A stretch of 27,825 nt of DNA from a bacterium TMED221 (GCA_002169115.2 NHJS02000002.1:4299-32123), one strand, 5' to 3'. Shown: positions 20,073-27,721, counted from the first letter of the stretch. Notes: generated by a model from the sequence alone, not told the origin. Program-made: numbers and translations.

Positions 20073-21269
20073 TTATTTTTTTAGAATGAAATCACCATAT
20101 GCTGTTGTTCCATGTTCAGAAACATCAAGACCAGCAATCTCTTCTTCTTTTGATACTCTTAATCCAAAATTTAAATCAATAACCTTTAATACCGCGTAAG
20201 AAGTCAAGTATGCCCATGAACCTATAGCTAAAATCCCAATAACTTGTGGAACAAGTAATGAGGTCCCTCCGTAAAAAACGCCTTCAGATGTATCAAATAA
20301 ACTTACAGCTAAAACACCCCATGCACCGCAGACACCATGCACAGAAACTGCTCCAACTGCATCATCTAGCCCCTTTCGTTCAATTAGATTTATCGATCCT
20401 ACAACAAGAACGCCTGAGACAAGTCCGATTATGACTGCACCTAAATTGTTAACATTTGCACAACCAGCTGTTATTCCAACAAGTCCAGATAATGCACCGT
20501 TAAGAGTCATTCCGACATTGGGTTTTCCAGCAATCATTGAAGTATACATTGCAGCTACTGACGCAGCTGATGCTGACAAAGTGGTAGTTACCGCTATTGC
20601 TGCTAAATCAACATCGACTGCCGCTAAAGCAGATCCTACATTGAATCCATACCATCCAAACCACAAAATAAATACGCCAAGTGCAGCGGCTACCATTGAG
20701 CTACCAGGAATAGGAAGAGGTTTTCCGTTGCTATCAAATTTCCCTATACGTGGACCAACTACCTGTATTCCTGCAAGAGCAGCAAAACCACCAACCATAT
20801 GTACAACGCCTGAGCCTGCAAAGTCTACAAACCCAATGTCAGTTAACCAACCTTGACCACTCCATACCCAGTGGGTAACTATTGGATATATTAATCCGCA
20901 TATAAAGGGTTGGAAAAGTAAATATGAACTAAATTTAGTTCTCTCAGCGACAGACCCAGAAACGATGGTCGCCGCAGTAGCTGCAAATACGACCTGAAAA
21001 AAATAAGTAGAAGAGTCTCCCTCTAGAAAGAAATTACCATACGCAATAAATCCTCCCAAAGTAGAACCACCGTAAGCAAATGCAAATCCAAAAGCCCAGT
21101 AAGTGAGAGCCCCGACTGAAAAGTCCATAAAGTTCTTCATAACAATATTGACTGAGTTTTTAGATCGTGTAAATCCAGTTTCTACAAGCATGAAACCTGG
21201 CTGCATGAACATAACTAGAATTCCGGCAATTAATATCCATAGATTGTCTACGTAGGTTACAATTTCCAT
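20073..21269 (-). CDS. amt: Ammonium transporter
   Basis: The 398-residue integral membrane protein has the eleven-helix Amt/MEP layout with an N-out start (MEIVTYVDNLWILIAGILVM). Pore residues seen are Asp149 and His157 in VDFAGSGVVHMVGG (Asp160 and His168 in E. coli AmtB) and His311 in AVSVHGVCGAWG. The cytoplasmic C-terminal tail has the conserved LRVSKEEEIAGLDVSEHG. The start has the strongest Shine-Dalgarno on this strand, AAGAGGAG 5–7 nt before the ATG. No PII (glnK/glnB) gene is next to it. A GlnR-type box lies 71 nt upstream, so nitrogen control is likely. The gltB gene follows. Confidence 0.97.
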   Translation of the reverse strand: MEIVTYVDNLWILIAGILVMFMQPGFMLVETGFTRSKNSVNIVMKNFMDFSVGALTYWAFGFAFAYGGSTLGGFIAYGNFFLEGDSSTYFFQVVFAATAATIVSGSVAERTKFSSYLLFQPFICGLIYPIVTHWVWSGQGWLTDIGFVDFAGSGVVHMVGGFAALAGIQVVGPRIGKFDSNGKPLPIPGSSMVAAALGVFILWFGWYGFNVGSALAAVDVDLAAIAVTTTLSASAASVAAMYTSMIAGKPNVGMTLNGALSGLVGITAGCANVNNLGAVIIGLVSGVLVVGSINLIERKGLDDAVGAVSVHGVCGAWGVLAVSLFDTSEGVFYGGTSLLVPQVIGILAIGSWAYLTSYAVLKVIDLNFGLRVSKEEEIAGLDVSEHGTTAYGDFILKK

Positions 21270-21292
21270 TTTTATCTCCTCTTAAATAAATA

Positions 21293-21298
21293 TTTATA
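21293..21298 (-). promoter_or_regulatory. Possible –10 element of amt
   Basis: On the minus strand TATAAA lies 23 nt before the amt ATG, leaving room for a short leader that contains the AAGAGGAG ribosome site. It overlaps a 12-bp AT palindrome at 21286–21297, which is probably chance in this base composition. Confidence 0.35.
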
Positions 21299-21339
21299 AA
21301 TAACTTAGTTAAGAGTTTTTTTTAAATAGCGCTGTAGAA

Positions 21340-21377
21340 GTTAAATGATTATTACTAAATTGTTTCTTATTTGTTAC
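21340..21377 (-). promoter_or_regulatory. GlnR-type nitrogen-control box upstream of amt
   Basis: Read on the minus strand from 21377 to 21340 the sequence is GTAAC-n6-GAAAC-n6-GTAAT-n6-TTAAC. The actinobacterial GlnR consensus is gTnAC-n6-GaAAC-n6-GtnAC-n6-GaAAC. The first two half-sites match fully, the third matches four of five bases, and the fourth keeps the AAC end. The exact 11-bp periodicity places the sites on one face of the helix. The box lies 71–108 nt before the amt start, a usual place for an activator of ammonium uptake. The pattern is seen directly; binding by GlnR is inferred. Confidence 0.65.
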
Positions 21378-21386
21378 GTAAATCAG

Positions 21387-22049
21387 CTATATTTTTGGTC
21401 TTTGGGATACTCTATAGCCAAGATAAATTAAAAACATTCCGACTAAAAGTGAAAGAGTCTTAGATGCACTATCACCTAAAGCGAGGAGGACCCCAGACAG
21501 TGCTGGTGAAAATGACCCCACGACTATTAATACATTTGTTGTAACTAAGTCTTCATCTACTCTTCTAAATTTATATATGCTGTACGCAGCAATACCAACC
21601 AAAGAAATGCTGCCAAATGAATTGCCTAATATTGCCCACATTCTGGGACCGCTAATTTCATACAATTGGCTTCCCTCAGGAATGCCCTGAATATTTGAAA
21701 AATCAGGAATACCGCTTGTAAAAATAGAAAACACAGCACCTAATACAAATAAAACATATAACCCCGATATAACATTTACCTTATTGTCATCAAAAATTAA
21801 GTATGCACTGCCAATTCCAAATGCAGGAACATTAGTAATCCCCCCAAAAAAGTAGAAAATACCGAAATTAATATAATTCCAACCATTTATAAGGCCAGAG
21901 ACTAAAGCTATTGTTGCCACTGTGTACATGATGACTGCTACGGTCCAGGAAATTATATATGGTTTTTTACTTCGAAATGATTTTAAAAGTAACTCTAAAG
22001 AAAAACCAACTCCTATCAGAGATGCTATTGAACCAAGTACGATATCCAT
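21387..22049 (-). CDS. Seven-helix integral membrane protein, unknown function
   Basis: I do not recognise this 220-residue protein. It is nearly all membrane: seven hydrophobic segments at about residues 2–24, 32–52, 58–86, 92–110, 134–160, 170–192 and 198–213, with short loops such as KSFRSKKP, FDDNKVN, YKFRRVDEDL and the tail RVSQRPKI. The longest loop (about 111–133) sits between helices 4 and 5 and holds FTSGIPDFSNIQGIPEGS. The positive loops suggest an N-out, C-in topology. There is no Lys in the last helix, so it is not a rhodopsin. It lies 117 bp before amt on the same strand and is divergent from metG. Confidence 0.75.
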   Translation of the reverse strand: MDIVLGSIASLIGVGFSLELLLKSFRSKKPYIISWTVAVIMYTVATIALVSGLINGWNYINFGIFYFFGGITNVPAFGIGSAYLIFDDNKVNVISGLYVLFVLGAVFSIFTSGIPDFSNIQGIPEGSQLYEISGPRMWAILGNSFGSISLVGIAAYSIYKFRRVDEDLVTTNVLIVVGSFSPALSGVLLALGDSASKTLSLLVGMFLIYLGYRVSQRPKI

Positions 22050-22056
22050 ATTTTCT

Positions 22057-22062
22057 ATGATA
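22057..22062 (-). promoter_or_regulatory. Probable –10 element of the seven-helix protein gene
   Basis: On the minus strand TATCAT ends 7 nt before the ATG, with the spacer AGAAAAT lacking a ribosome site. This is consistent with a leaderless transcript. Confidence 0.35.
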
Positions 22063-22098
22063 GGTTTAAATTAAACACAACGAGAAATGAGAAGTAGC

Positions 22099-22104
22099 TA
22101 TTCT
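22099..22104 (+). promoter_or_regulatory. Possible –10 element of metG
   Basis: TATTCT ends 10 nt before the metG ATG. An AAGG lies 6 nt before the ATG and could act as a Shine-Dalgarno only if transcription starts upstream of it, so either a very short leader or another promoter is possible. Confidence 0.3.
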
Positions 22105-22114
22105 AAGGTATAGA

Positions 22115-23731
22115 ATGTCAAAAAATATATTAGTAGCAGTAGCTTGGCCGTATGCAAGCGGTTCTAGACACCTCGGTCATATTGGTGGTGCATATTTACC
22201 AGCTGATGTATTTGCAAGATACCATAGAGTGATTGGAAACAATGTATTAATGGTTTCGGGAAGCGATGCTCATGGTACTCCCATTACTGTACGTGCAGAT
22301 GAAGAAGGCGTAGAGCCGATAGATATAGTGAATAAATACCACAGTGAATTTCTAGATTATTGGGAAAAGCTCTCCATTTCTTGGGATAATTACACAACAA
22401 CCATGACAGATAATCACAAAGAAGTGGTCCACGATATTTTTCTCAAGCTCTTGGACAATGGGTTTATTGATAAACAAAAAACTTTACAGGCCTTTGATCC
22501 AATAGATAATAAATTTCTGCCTGATAGATATGTTGAAGGACAATGTCCGAAGTGTGAATATGGAGAAGCTAGAGGCGATCAGTGTGACAATTGTAGCTCA
22601 ACACTTGATCCTGAGGAATTAATAAATCCGGTAAGTAAAATATCTGGCAATCCTGCAGAATTTAAAGAAACTGAGCACTTTTTCTTAAAGTTAAGCTTGC
22701 TTGGAGAGAAACTTTCTCCATGGTTAGAAACTAAGGAAAACTGGAGACCACATGTAATAAATTGGGCAAAATCATTTGTGAAAGATGGACTTAAAGATAG
22801 AGCAATTACAAGAGATCTTGAATGGGGTATTGATATTCCTGTTGATGATTTGGGTGATGAAAAGAAAATCTATGTTTGGTTTGAAGCTGTAATAGGTTAC
22901 CTATCTGCATCGATTGAGTGGGCAAAGAATTCTGGTGATGAAGATGCCTGGAAAGAATGGTGGCAAAAAGAAGAAGCAGAATCATATTATTTTATTGGTA
23001 AAGATAATGTACCGTTTCACTCGGTAATTTGGCCGGCAATATTAGCTGGGTATGGTCAACTAAATATGCCTACAAATGTTCCTGCGAACCAATATATTCT
23101 TGTAAAGGGGCAAAAAGCATCAGCTAGTAGAGGTGTTGGCAAGAGCTTGGCTGATTACCTTTCAGAGTGGGAGCCAGATGCAATCAGGTACACTCTTGCA
23201 TCAGTTCTGCCTGAGCAATCAGATTCAGAATTAACTGAAGAAGAAATGGTTAGAAGGAATAATGAGGAATTGGTTGCGACATGGGGTAACTTAGTCCAAA
23301 GAGTATTTACTCAGATTCAAAATAACAAAGATGCTATAACAACTCCCTCTTCATTAGAACCTGTTGATGAAGAATTACTAAAAGAGGCACATAAAGCATT
23401 TGTAGAAATAGGAAAGTATATAGAGGCCGTTGAGTTAAAAACAGCCCTACAGGAATCCATGAGATATGTATCAAAGGTTAATGTTTACCTGAACGAAACA
23501 GAGCCTTGGAAAGTTATCAAGGAAGATCAAGACCGTGCAGGTAGAATACTCTATACAGCTCTTCAGGCAATTGATGCATGTGCAAATTTACTATATCCAT
23601 TTATGCCAACAACTAGTAGAAAAGTAACTTCAGCAATACAAAAGGATACGGAAAATTTTTGGGGTCTAAATGACATAAAAATAGGTGCCGAATTAATTAA
23701 AATCGGGCACCTATTTAAAAAGTTTGACTAG
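22115..23731 (+). CDS. metG: Methionyl-tRNA synthetase
   Basis: This class I synthetase charges tRNA(Met). The 538-residue protein begins with the WPYASGSRHLGH signature; HLGH (19–22) is the HIGH motif. A single zinc knuckle follows (Cys144, Cys147, Cys157, Cys160; C-x2-C-x9-C-x2-C). The KMSKS loop is altered to KASAS (334–338) in VKGQKASASRGVGKS, with the second Lys replaced by Ala. Some actinobacterial MetRS proteins, as I recall, carry KFSSS here, so this may be a lineage trait. The anticodon domain includes RRNNEELVATWGNLVQRV. No C-terminal EMAP-like tRNA-binding domain is present. It converges with sodN, with interlocked stops. Confidence 0.95.
   Translation: MSKNILVAVAWPYASGSRHLGHIGGAYLPADVFARYHRVIGNNVLMVSGSDAHGTPITVRADEEGVEPIDIVNKYHSEFLDYWEKLSISWDNYTTTMTDNHKEVVHDIFLKLLDNGFIDKQKTLQAFDPIDNKFLPDRYVEGQCPKCEYGEARGDQCDNCSSTLDPEELINPVSKISGNPAEFKETEHFFLKLSLLGEKLSPWLETKENWRPHVINWAKSFVKDGLKDRAITRDLEWGIDIPVDDLGDEKKIYVWFEAVIGYLSASIEWAKNSGDEDAWKEWWQKEEAESYYFIGKDNVPFHSVIWPAILAGYGQLNMPTNVPANQYILVKGQKASASRGVGKSLADYLSEWEPDAIRYTLASVLPEQSDSELTEEEMVRRNNEELVATWGNLVQRVFTQIQNNKDAITTPSSLEPVDEELLKEAHKAFVEIGKYIEAVELKTALQESMRYVSKVNVYLNETEPWKVIKEDQDRAGRILYTALQAIDACANLLYPFMPTTSRKVTSAIQKDTENFWGLNDIKIGAELIKIGHLFKKFD
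23679..23716 (-). terminator. Intrinsic terminator of sodN, inside the 3' end of metG
   Basis: A perfect 11-bp inverted repeat (AAATAGGTGCC at 23679–23689 with GGCACCTATTT at 23706–23716) encloses a 16-nt AT-rich loop. Read on the minus strand the second arm runs into TATTTTTATG, a five-T tract, as in a Rho-independent terminator. On the plus strand no T-run follows, only AAAAAG. It starts 12 nt past the sodN stop and lies wholly within the last codons of metG. Confidence 0.6.
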
Positions 23732-24114
23732 GACTTTGATTCTTTAAAAATTGAATCTATCTCATCAATTAAAGCAAGCAGTTCTTCGCCAACTTTAGGA
23801 TCTTCAGTTTTTTTAGCTTCTCCAGCTTTTTTAGTCGCATTCCAGAATAAATCATGAAGATTTGGAAATCTTTCAAGATGCTCTGGCTTAAAGTAGTCTG
23901 TCCACAATACCCATAGATGGTGTTTGACTTCTTCAGCTCTCTCTTCTTTTATGGTGACACATCTTTGTTTGAAACTAGCATCGTCAGAATCTTGATACTT
24001 CTTTGATGCATTCAATACTGATTCCGCTTCAATACGTGCCTGCGCTGGATCGTATACTCCACAAGGTAAATCACAATGCGCATATGCGACTCTTGTTGGT
24101 TTAAATAATTTCAT
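23728..24114 (-). CDS. sodN: Nickel-containing superoxide dismutase (precursor)
   Basis: Ni-SOD converts superoxide to oxygen and peroxide. The 128-residue precursor is MKLFKPTRVAYA followed by HCDLPCGVYDPAQAR, the nickel hook. After cleavage, His1, Cys2 and Cys6 of the mature chain (His13, Cys14, Cys18 here) bind Ni. The remainder is the four-helix bundle with KHHLWVLWTDYFKPEH. The start at 24114 is fixed by AAGGAG 5 nt upstream and by the short propeptide. The frame stays open upstream to 24369, but that part overlaps the divergent protease and is not real. There is no export signal, so it is cytoplasmic. It is head-to-head with its likely maturation protease across 46 bp. Confidence 0.97.
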   Translation of the reverse strand: MKLFKPTRVAYAHCDLPCGVYDPAQARIEAESVLNASKKYQDSDDASFKQRCVTIKEERAEEVKHHLWVLWTDYFKPEHLERFPNLHDLFWNATKKAGEAKKTEDPKVGEELLALIDEIDSIFKESKS

Positions 24115-24146
24115 AAATCTCCTTAATTCACTACTATTAATTTTAG

Positions 24147-24152
24147 TAAGAT
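24147..24152 (+). promoter_or_regulatory. Possible –10 element of the sodX–korAB run
   Basis: TAAGAT ends 8 nt before the ATG at 24161 and no ribosome site lies between. The same 46-bp gap also carries sodN's AAGGAG and a minus-strand TAAAAT, so both divergent promoters must overlap and could be controlled together. Confidence 0.3.
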
Positions 24153-24160
24153 AAGAATTT

Positions 24161-24661
24161 ATGATTAAAAACATATTAAAGATAGTTAACTTGAAGACAC
24201 TTTTTGCATTTGTGTTATATATTGTTTTTCGCAATGAAAATAAATCAATTAGAGCATATGAAATTAAAGAAGAAAGTATGAAACCTGCACTTCTTCCAAA
24301 CGAATTTGTACTTGCTTCAAAATTGAAAGATATACCCGTAAGAGGTGATATCGTCATATTTAATAACAACGAAAAGAATATTGATGTTGTTAAAAGAGTT
24401 ATAGGCCTTCCAGGTGAGGAAGTAGAGTCACAAGAAGGTTCTATATTGATAAACTCCGAGAGAATAAATGATCCTTGGGCTAAAAGTTTTGTCGATGACT
24501 TTGTAAAAGTTCAATTAAGGGATGATGAAATATTTGTATTAGGTGATCAACGTACTTCGTCTTCTAGTGACTCTAGAACTATAGGGCCTATTAAATATCT
24601 AGAATGTTGGAAGCTTAAGATGCGTTATTGGCCATATTACAGATTTAAAACCTATGAGTGA
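24161..24661 (+). CDS. sodX: S26-family signal peptidase, probable Ni-SOD maturation protease
   Basis: The 166-residue protein has the Ser/Lys dyad of signal peptidase I: Ser39 in KEESMKPALLP and Lys78 in DVVKRVIGLPGEE, plus the closing GDQRTSSSSDSRTIGPI. One weak hydrophobic segment (about 12–23) may anchor it to the membrane. The head-to-head position with sodN suggests the role known for SodX: removal of the short Ni-SOD propeptide so that the His-Cys-Asp-Leu-Pro-Cys hook can bind nickel. A general lepB role cannot be ruled out from sequence alone. It overlaps the next gene by 8 bp and heads the run with the Cys-rich protein, korA and korB. Confidence 0.8.
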   Translation: MIKNILKIVNLKTLFAFVLYIVFRNENKSIRAYEIKEESMKPALLPNEFVLASKLKDIPVRGDIVIFNNNEKNIDVVKRVIGLPGEEVESQEGSILINSERINDPWAKSFVDDFVKVQLRDDEIFVLGDQRTSSSSDSRTIGPIKYLECWKLKMRYWPYYRFKTYE

Positions 24662-24842
24662 CTTAATGTGTAGTTGGTGTAAAAATACAATGGTGTATCT
24701 CCATGGACATGCTGCTTGTGTAAACAACTCATGTGCAATGTTTGGACTCAACCAAGCAGAATGCTGCTCAGGAGAAAATGCTAATAATTGTGAAGGAACT
24801 CAACAAAATGAAATCGCATTATCTCCCGAAAGATTAAACTAG
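24654..24842 (+). CDS. 62-residue Cys-rich (zinc-ribbon-like) protein, unknown function
   Basis: I do not recognise this protein. The first 46 residues hold seven Cys (6, 9, 22, 27, 37, 38, 46) and two His (17, 19): C-x2-C, HGHAAC, C-x4-C and a CC pair. The last 16 residues are polar and Cys-free. The pattern suits a structural zinc site or perhaps a metal/Fe–S carrier; an Fe–S role is only a guess. It is tied into an operon, with an 8-bp overlap with sodX (ATGAGTGA) and a 4-bp gap to korA. The overlap and the ordered Cys spacing make it a real gene despite its size. Confidence 0.8.
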   Translation: MSDLMCSWCKNTMVYLHGHAACVNNSCAMFGLNQAECCSGENANNCEGTQQNEIALSPERLN

Positions 24843-24846
24843 AAAC

Positions 24847-26712
24847 ATGGACGAGCCAAAATTAAAAATTGAAAATAAGACAGTTGAATCTATTCCCGCT
24901 GTCACAATCAGATTTGCTGGTGACTCCGGAGATGGTATGCAACTGGTCGGTACACGATTTACAGACACTTCTGCTTTATTCGGAAATGATTTAGCTACAC
25001 TTCCTGCTTTCCCTGCTGAAATTAGGGCGCCTCAAGGAACAATTGCTGGGGTGTCTTCATTCCAGGTTCAAATAGCTGATTTCGATATTCTAACTCCAGG
25101 AGATAATCCCGAAGTCTTAGTTGCTATGAATCCAGCTGCTTTGAAAGCACATCTACATGACTTAGCACCTAATGGAATGCTTATTATTAATCAAGATGCC
25201 TTTGAAGAAAAAAATATCACAAAAGCAGGATATAAAGTTGATCCAAGAGAATCAGGTGAACTTGATGGATATCGAGTATTTGAAGTCCCAATGGAAAAAC
25301 TGACGAAAGAAGCTTTAAAAGACTCTGAAATTAAAGGGCGAGCCGTTCTTAGGTCAAAAAATATGATTGCTTTAGGACTTATTTCTTGGGTATTTAACAG
25401 GCCATTAGAAGACACTATAAATTGGATTAGTAAGAAATTTGAGAAACTTCCAGAGGTAGCGGATGCAAATATAAAGACTTTGAAAACCGGTTACAACTTT
25501 GGTATTACCGTTGAAGCTTTTCATCATACATACGTTGTCGAGAAAGCGGCACTTCCGACTGGAGAATACACAAATATAAATGGAAATATCGGATTAAGTT
25601 GGGGCCTTATAGCTGGAGCAAAACTATCTAATCTTGAATTATTTTATGGAAGTTATCCCATCACTCCCGCATCAGACATACTTCATGAATTATCAAAGCA
25701 TAAAAATTTCAATGTAATAACTTTCCAAGCAGAAGACGAGATCGCAGCAGCTGCAGCAACTGTAGGTGCATCATTTACTGGAAAGCTTGCCGTGACAGGT
25801 ACCAGTGGGCCAGGATTAGCTCTTAAAAGTGAAACTATTTCACTAGCACTTTCTGCTGAGCTACCTATGGTTATTGTAAATGTACAACGTGGAGGTCCAT
25901 CAACTGGTCTTCCCACAAAACCTGAACAATCCGATTTGTTATTTGCCCTATATGGAAGACACGGCGAATCCCCCCTACCAGTACTAGCTTCACGTTCACC
26001 TTCTCATGCTTTTTATACTGCTATAGAGGCAAGTAGAATAGCCCTGAAATACATGACACCAGTAATACTTTTATCAGATAACTATGTTGCTACTGGTTCC
26101 GAGCCATGGAAACTACCAGATATTTCTGACTTACCTTCTCTTACTAACAACTTAACAACAACAAATAACTCAAAAGATGGCTTCTTGCCTTTCCACAGAG
26201 ATATGACTACTTTTGCACGACCTTGGGCTGTACCTGGAGTTCCAGGTTTAGAGCATCGAATTGGTGGACTAGAAAAAGAAGAAGGTACTGGAAATGTTTC
26301 ATATGATAGTGCTAATCATCAGTACATGACAGACATGAGAGCATGGAAAATTGCTAATATTGCTAATGATATTGAACCTTTAGAACTTAATGGAGATGAA
26401 AAAGCTGACACACTTGTATTAGGTTGGGGTTCAACCTATGGCGGAATAACACAAGCAGTAAATAGGCTTAATGAAAAGGGTGTTAAAGTAGCAAGTGCTC
26501 ATTTAACATTTATAAATCCATTTCCAGATAACTTAGGTGAAATCCTATCGAATTTCGAAAGAATTATAATTCCAGAATTAAATACAGGACAATTAATAAA
26601 ACTCATTAGAGAAAGATTCTTGATAGACGCAAAAGGAATTAATAAAGTTGCAGGAGAACCTTTCACTGCACAAGAATTAGTTGAAAAAATAGAGGAAAAG
26701 ATAAATGAGTAA
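24847..26712 (+). CDS. korA: 2-oxoglutarate:ferredoxin oxidoreductase, fused gamma-alpha subunit
   Basis: With KorB this enzyme decarboxylates 2-oxoglutarate to succinyl-CoA, reducing ferredoxin. It can replace the oxoglutarate dehydrogenase complex in the TCA cycle, as in Mycobacterium. The 621-residue chain begins with the gamma domain (about 18–205; RFAGDSGDGMQLVG). It continues with the alpha pyrimidine-binding domain (from about 235; YPITPASDILHEL, the catalytic-Glu region QAEDEIAAAAATVG, then GTSGPGLALKSE and RGGPSTGLPTKPEQSD) and a C-terminal transketolase-like domain. It follows the Cys-rich gene by 4 bp and overlaps korB by 8 bp. 2-oxoacid specificity is assigned from the overall KorAB resemblance; no delta (ferredoxin) subunit is adjacent. 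Confidence 0.93.
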   Translation: MDEPKLKIENKTVESIPAVTIRFAGDSGDGMQLVGTRFTDTSALFGNDLATLPAFPAEIRAPQGTIAGVSSFQVQIADFDILTPGDNPEVLVAMNPAALKAHLHDLAPNGMLIINQDAFEEKNITKAGYKVDPRESGELDGYRVFEVPMEKLTKEALKDSEIKGRAVLRSKNMIALGLISWVFNRPLEDTINWISKKFEKLPEVADANIKTLKTGYNFGITVEAFHHTYVVEKAALPTGEYTNINGNIGLSWGLIAGAKLSNLELFYGSYPITPASDILHELSKHKNFNVITFQAEDEIAAAAATVGASFTGKLAVTGTSGPGLALKSETISLALSAELPMVIVNVQRGGPSTGLPTKPEQSDLLFALYGRHGESPLPVLASRSPSHAFYTAIEASRIALKYMTPVILLSDNYVATGSEPWKLPDISDLPSLTNNLTTTNNSKDGFLPFHRDMTTFARPWAVPGVPGLEHRIGGLEKEEGTGNVSYDSANHQYMTDMRAWKIANIANDIEPLELNGDEKADTLVLGWGSTYGGITQAVNRLNEKGVKVASAHLTFINPFPDNLGEILSNFERIIIPELNTGQLIKLIRERFLIDAKGINKVAGEPFTAQELVEKIEEKINE

Positions 26713-27721
26713 AGTTCCAGTAAGTTACAAAAGAACAGATATGCAAAGTGACCAAGAAGTCAAGTGGTGTCCCGGTTGTGGGGATTACACAATTTTGGCA
26801 TCTGTGCAAAGTTTTATGGCTGAACTGGGCATAAATAAAGAAAATATGGTTTTTGTATCAGGTATTGGATGTGCAGCAAGGTTCCCTTACTACATGAACA
26901 CATACGGATTACATACAATACATGGGCGTGCACCTGCTGTAGCAACTGGAGTGACCCTTTCAAATCCTGACTTATCCGTTTGGGTTGTATCCGGAGATGG
27001 AGATTCACTTTCAATAGGTGGAAATCATTTAATACATGCTCTAAGAAAAAATGTAAATATAAAAATTCTTATGTTCAATAACCAGATTTATGGACTTACC
27101 AAGGGACAATACTCTCCTACTAGCGAAGAGGGTAAGAAAACTAAATCTTCACCATTTGGTTCTGTGGAACTTCCTTTTAATCCGATGAGTGTAGCTTTGG
27201 GTGCTGAAGCATCCTTTGTCGCTCGTTCAGTTGATATGGACAGAGATTTAACTACACAGGTATTACAAGAAGCATCAACCCACAAAGGATCTGCTTTTGT
27301 AGAGATCTACCAAAATTGTAATGTCTTTAATGACAAAGCATTTGAGCAACTAACTTCTAAAGAAGGACGTGTAGCAAACAGAATAAATTTAGTACATGGT
27401 GAGAAGGTTATTTTTGGTGCTGAAGACGAGTTTGCAGTAACCATCGAAAATGGGGAAGCTAAAATTGTAAAACGAACAGATATTGATGATTCACAAATCT
27501 ATGTACACGATATTACAAGAGAGAACCCATCAGTTGCATTCTCACTCTCTAGGTTATCACATGGACCCTATGGCCCGACCCCGATGGGAGTTTTCAGAAA
27601 AGTTCAAAGAGAAACTTATAATGAAGACGTTATGAAACAAATAGATTTTGCAAAAGATTCAAAGGGTGATGGTGAGTTAGATAAATTAGTTAGATCCCTT
27701 GGAACTTGGGATGTTAAATAA
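26705..27721 (+). CDS. korB: 2-oxoglutarate:ferredoxin oxidoreductase, beta subunit
   Basis: KorB carries thiamine diphosphate and the [4Fe–4S] cluster of the oxidoreductase. The 338-residue protein shows WCPGCGDYTIL with Cys22 and Cys25, Cys56 in SGIGCAARF, and a further Cys in YQNCNVFND, the expected cluster ligands. The TPP/Mg motif runs from VSGDGDSLSIGGNH to KILMFNNQIYG. Its ATG overlaps the korA stop (ATGAGTAA), so the subunits should be made in equal amounts. Electron output needs a ferredoxin encoded elsewhere. It ends 13 bp before the stop of a convergent partial gene. Confidence 0.95.
   Translation: MSKVPVSYKRTDMQSDQEVKWCPGCGDYTILASVQSFMAELGINKENMVFVSGIGCAARFPYYMNTYGLHTIHGRAPAVATGVTLSNPDLSVWVVSGDGDSLSIGGNHLIHALRKNVNIKILMFNNQIYGLTKGQYSPTSEEGKKTKSSPFGSVELPFNPMSVALGAEASFVARSVDMDRDLTTQVLQEASTHKGSAFVEIYQNCNVFNDKAFEQLTSKEGRVANRINLVHGEKVIFGAEDEFAVTIENGEAKIVKRTDIDDSQIYVHDITRENPSVAFSLSRLSHGPYGPTPMGVFRKVQRETYNEDVMKQIDFAKDSKGDGELDKLVRSLGTWDVK

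Noticed and set aside
20246..20856. Two plus-strand open frames opposite amt.
   Set aside because: Shadows of the Ala/Gly-rich transmembrane segments of Amt; composition is that of an antisense translation.
21286..21297. Perfect 12-bp palindrome ATAAATATTTAT before amt, as an operator.
   Set aside because: Made only of A and T in an AT-rich gap; expected by chance and overlapping the likely –10 region.
24115..24369. An 85-codon upstream extension of the sodN reading frame.
   Set aside because: It overlaps the divergent protease gene, lies upstream of a strong AAGGAG site, and would place a long unrelated segment before the short Ni-SOD propeptide.
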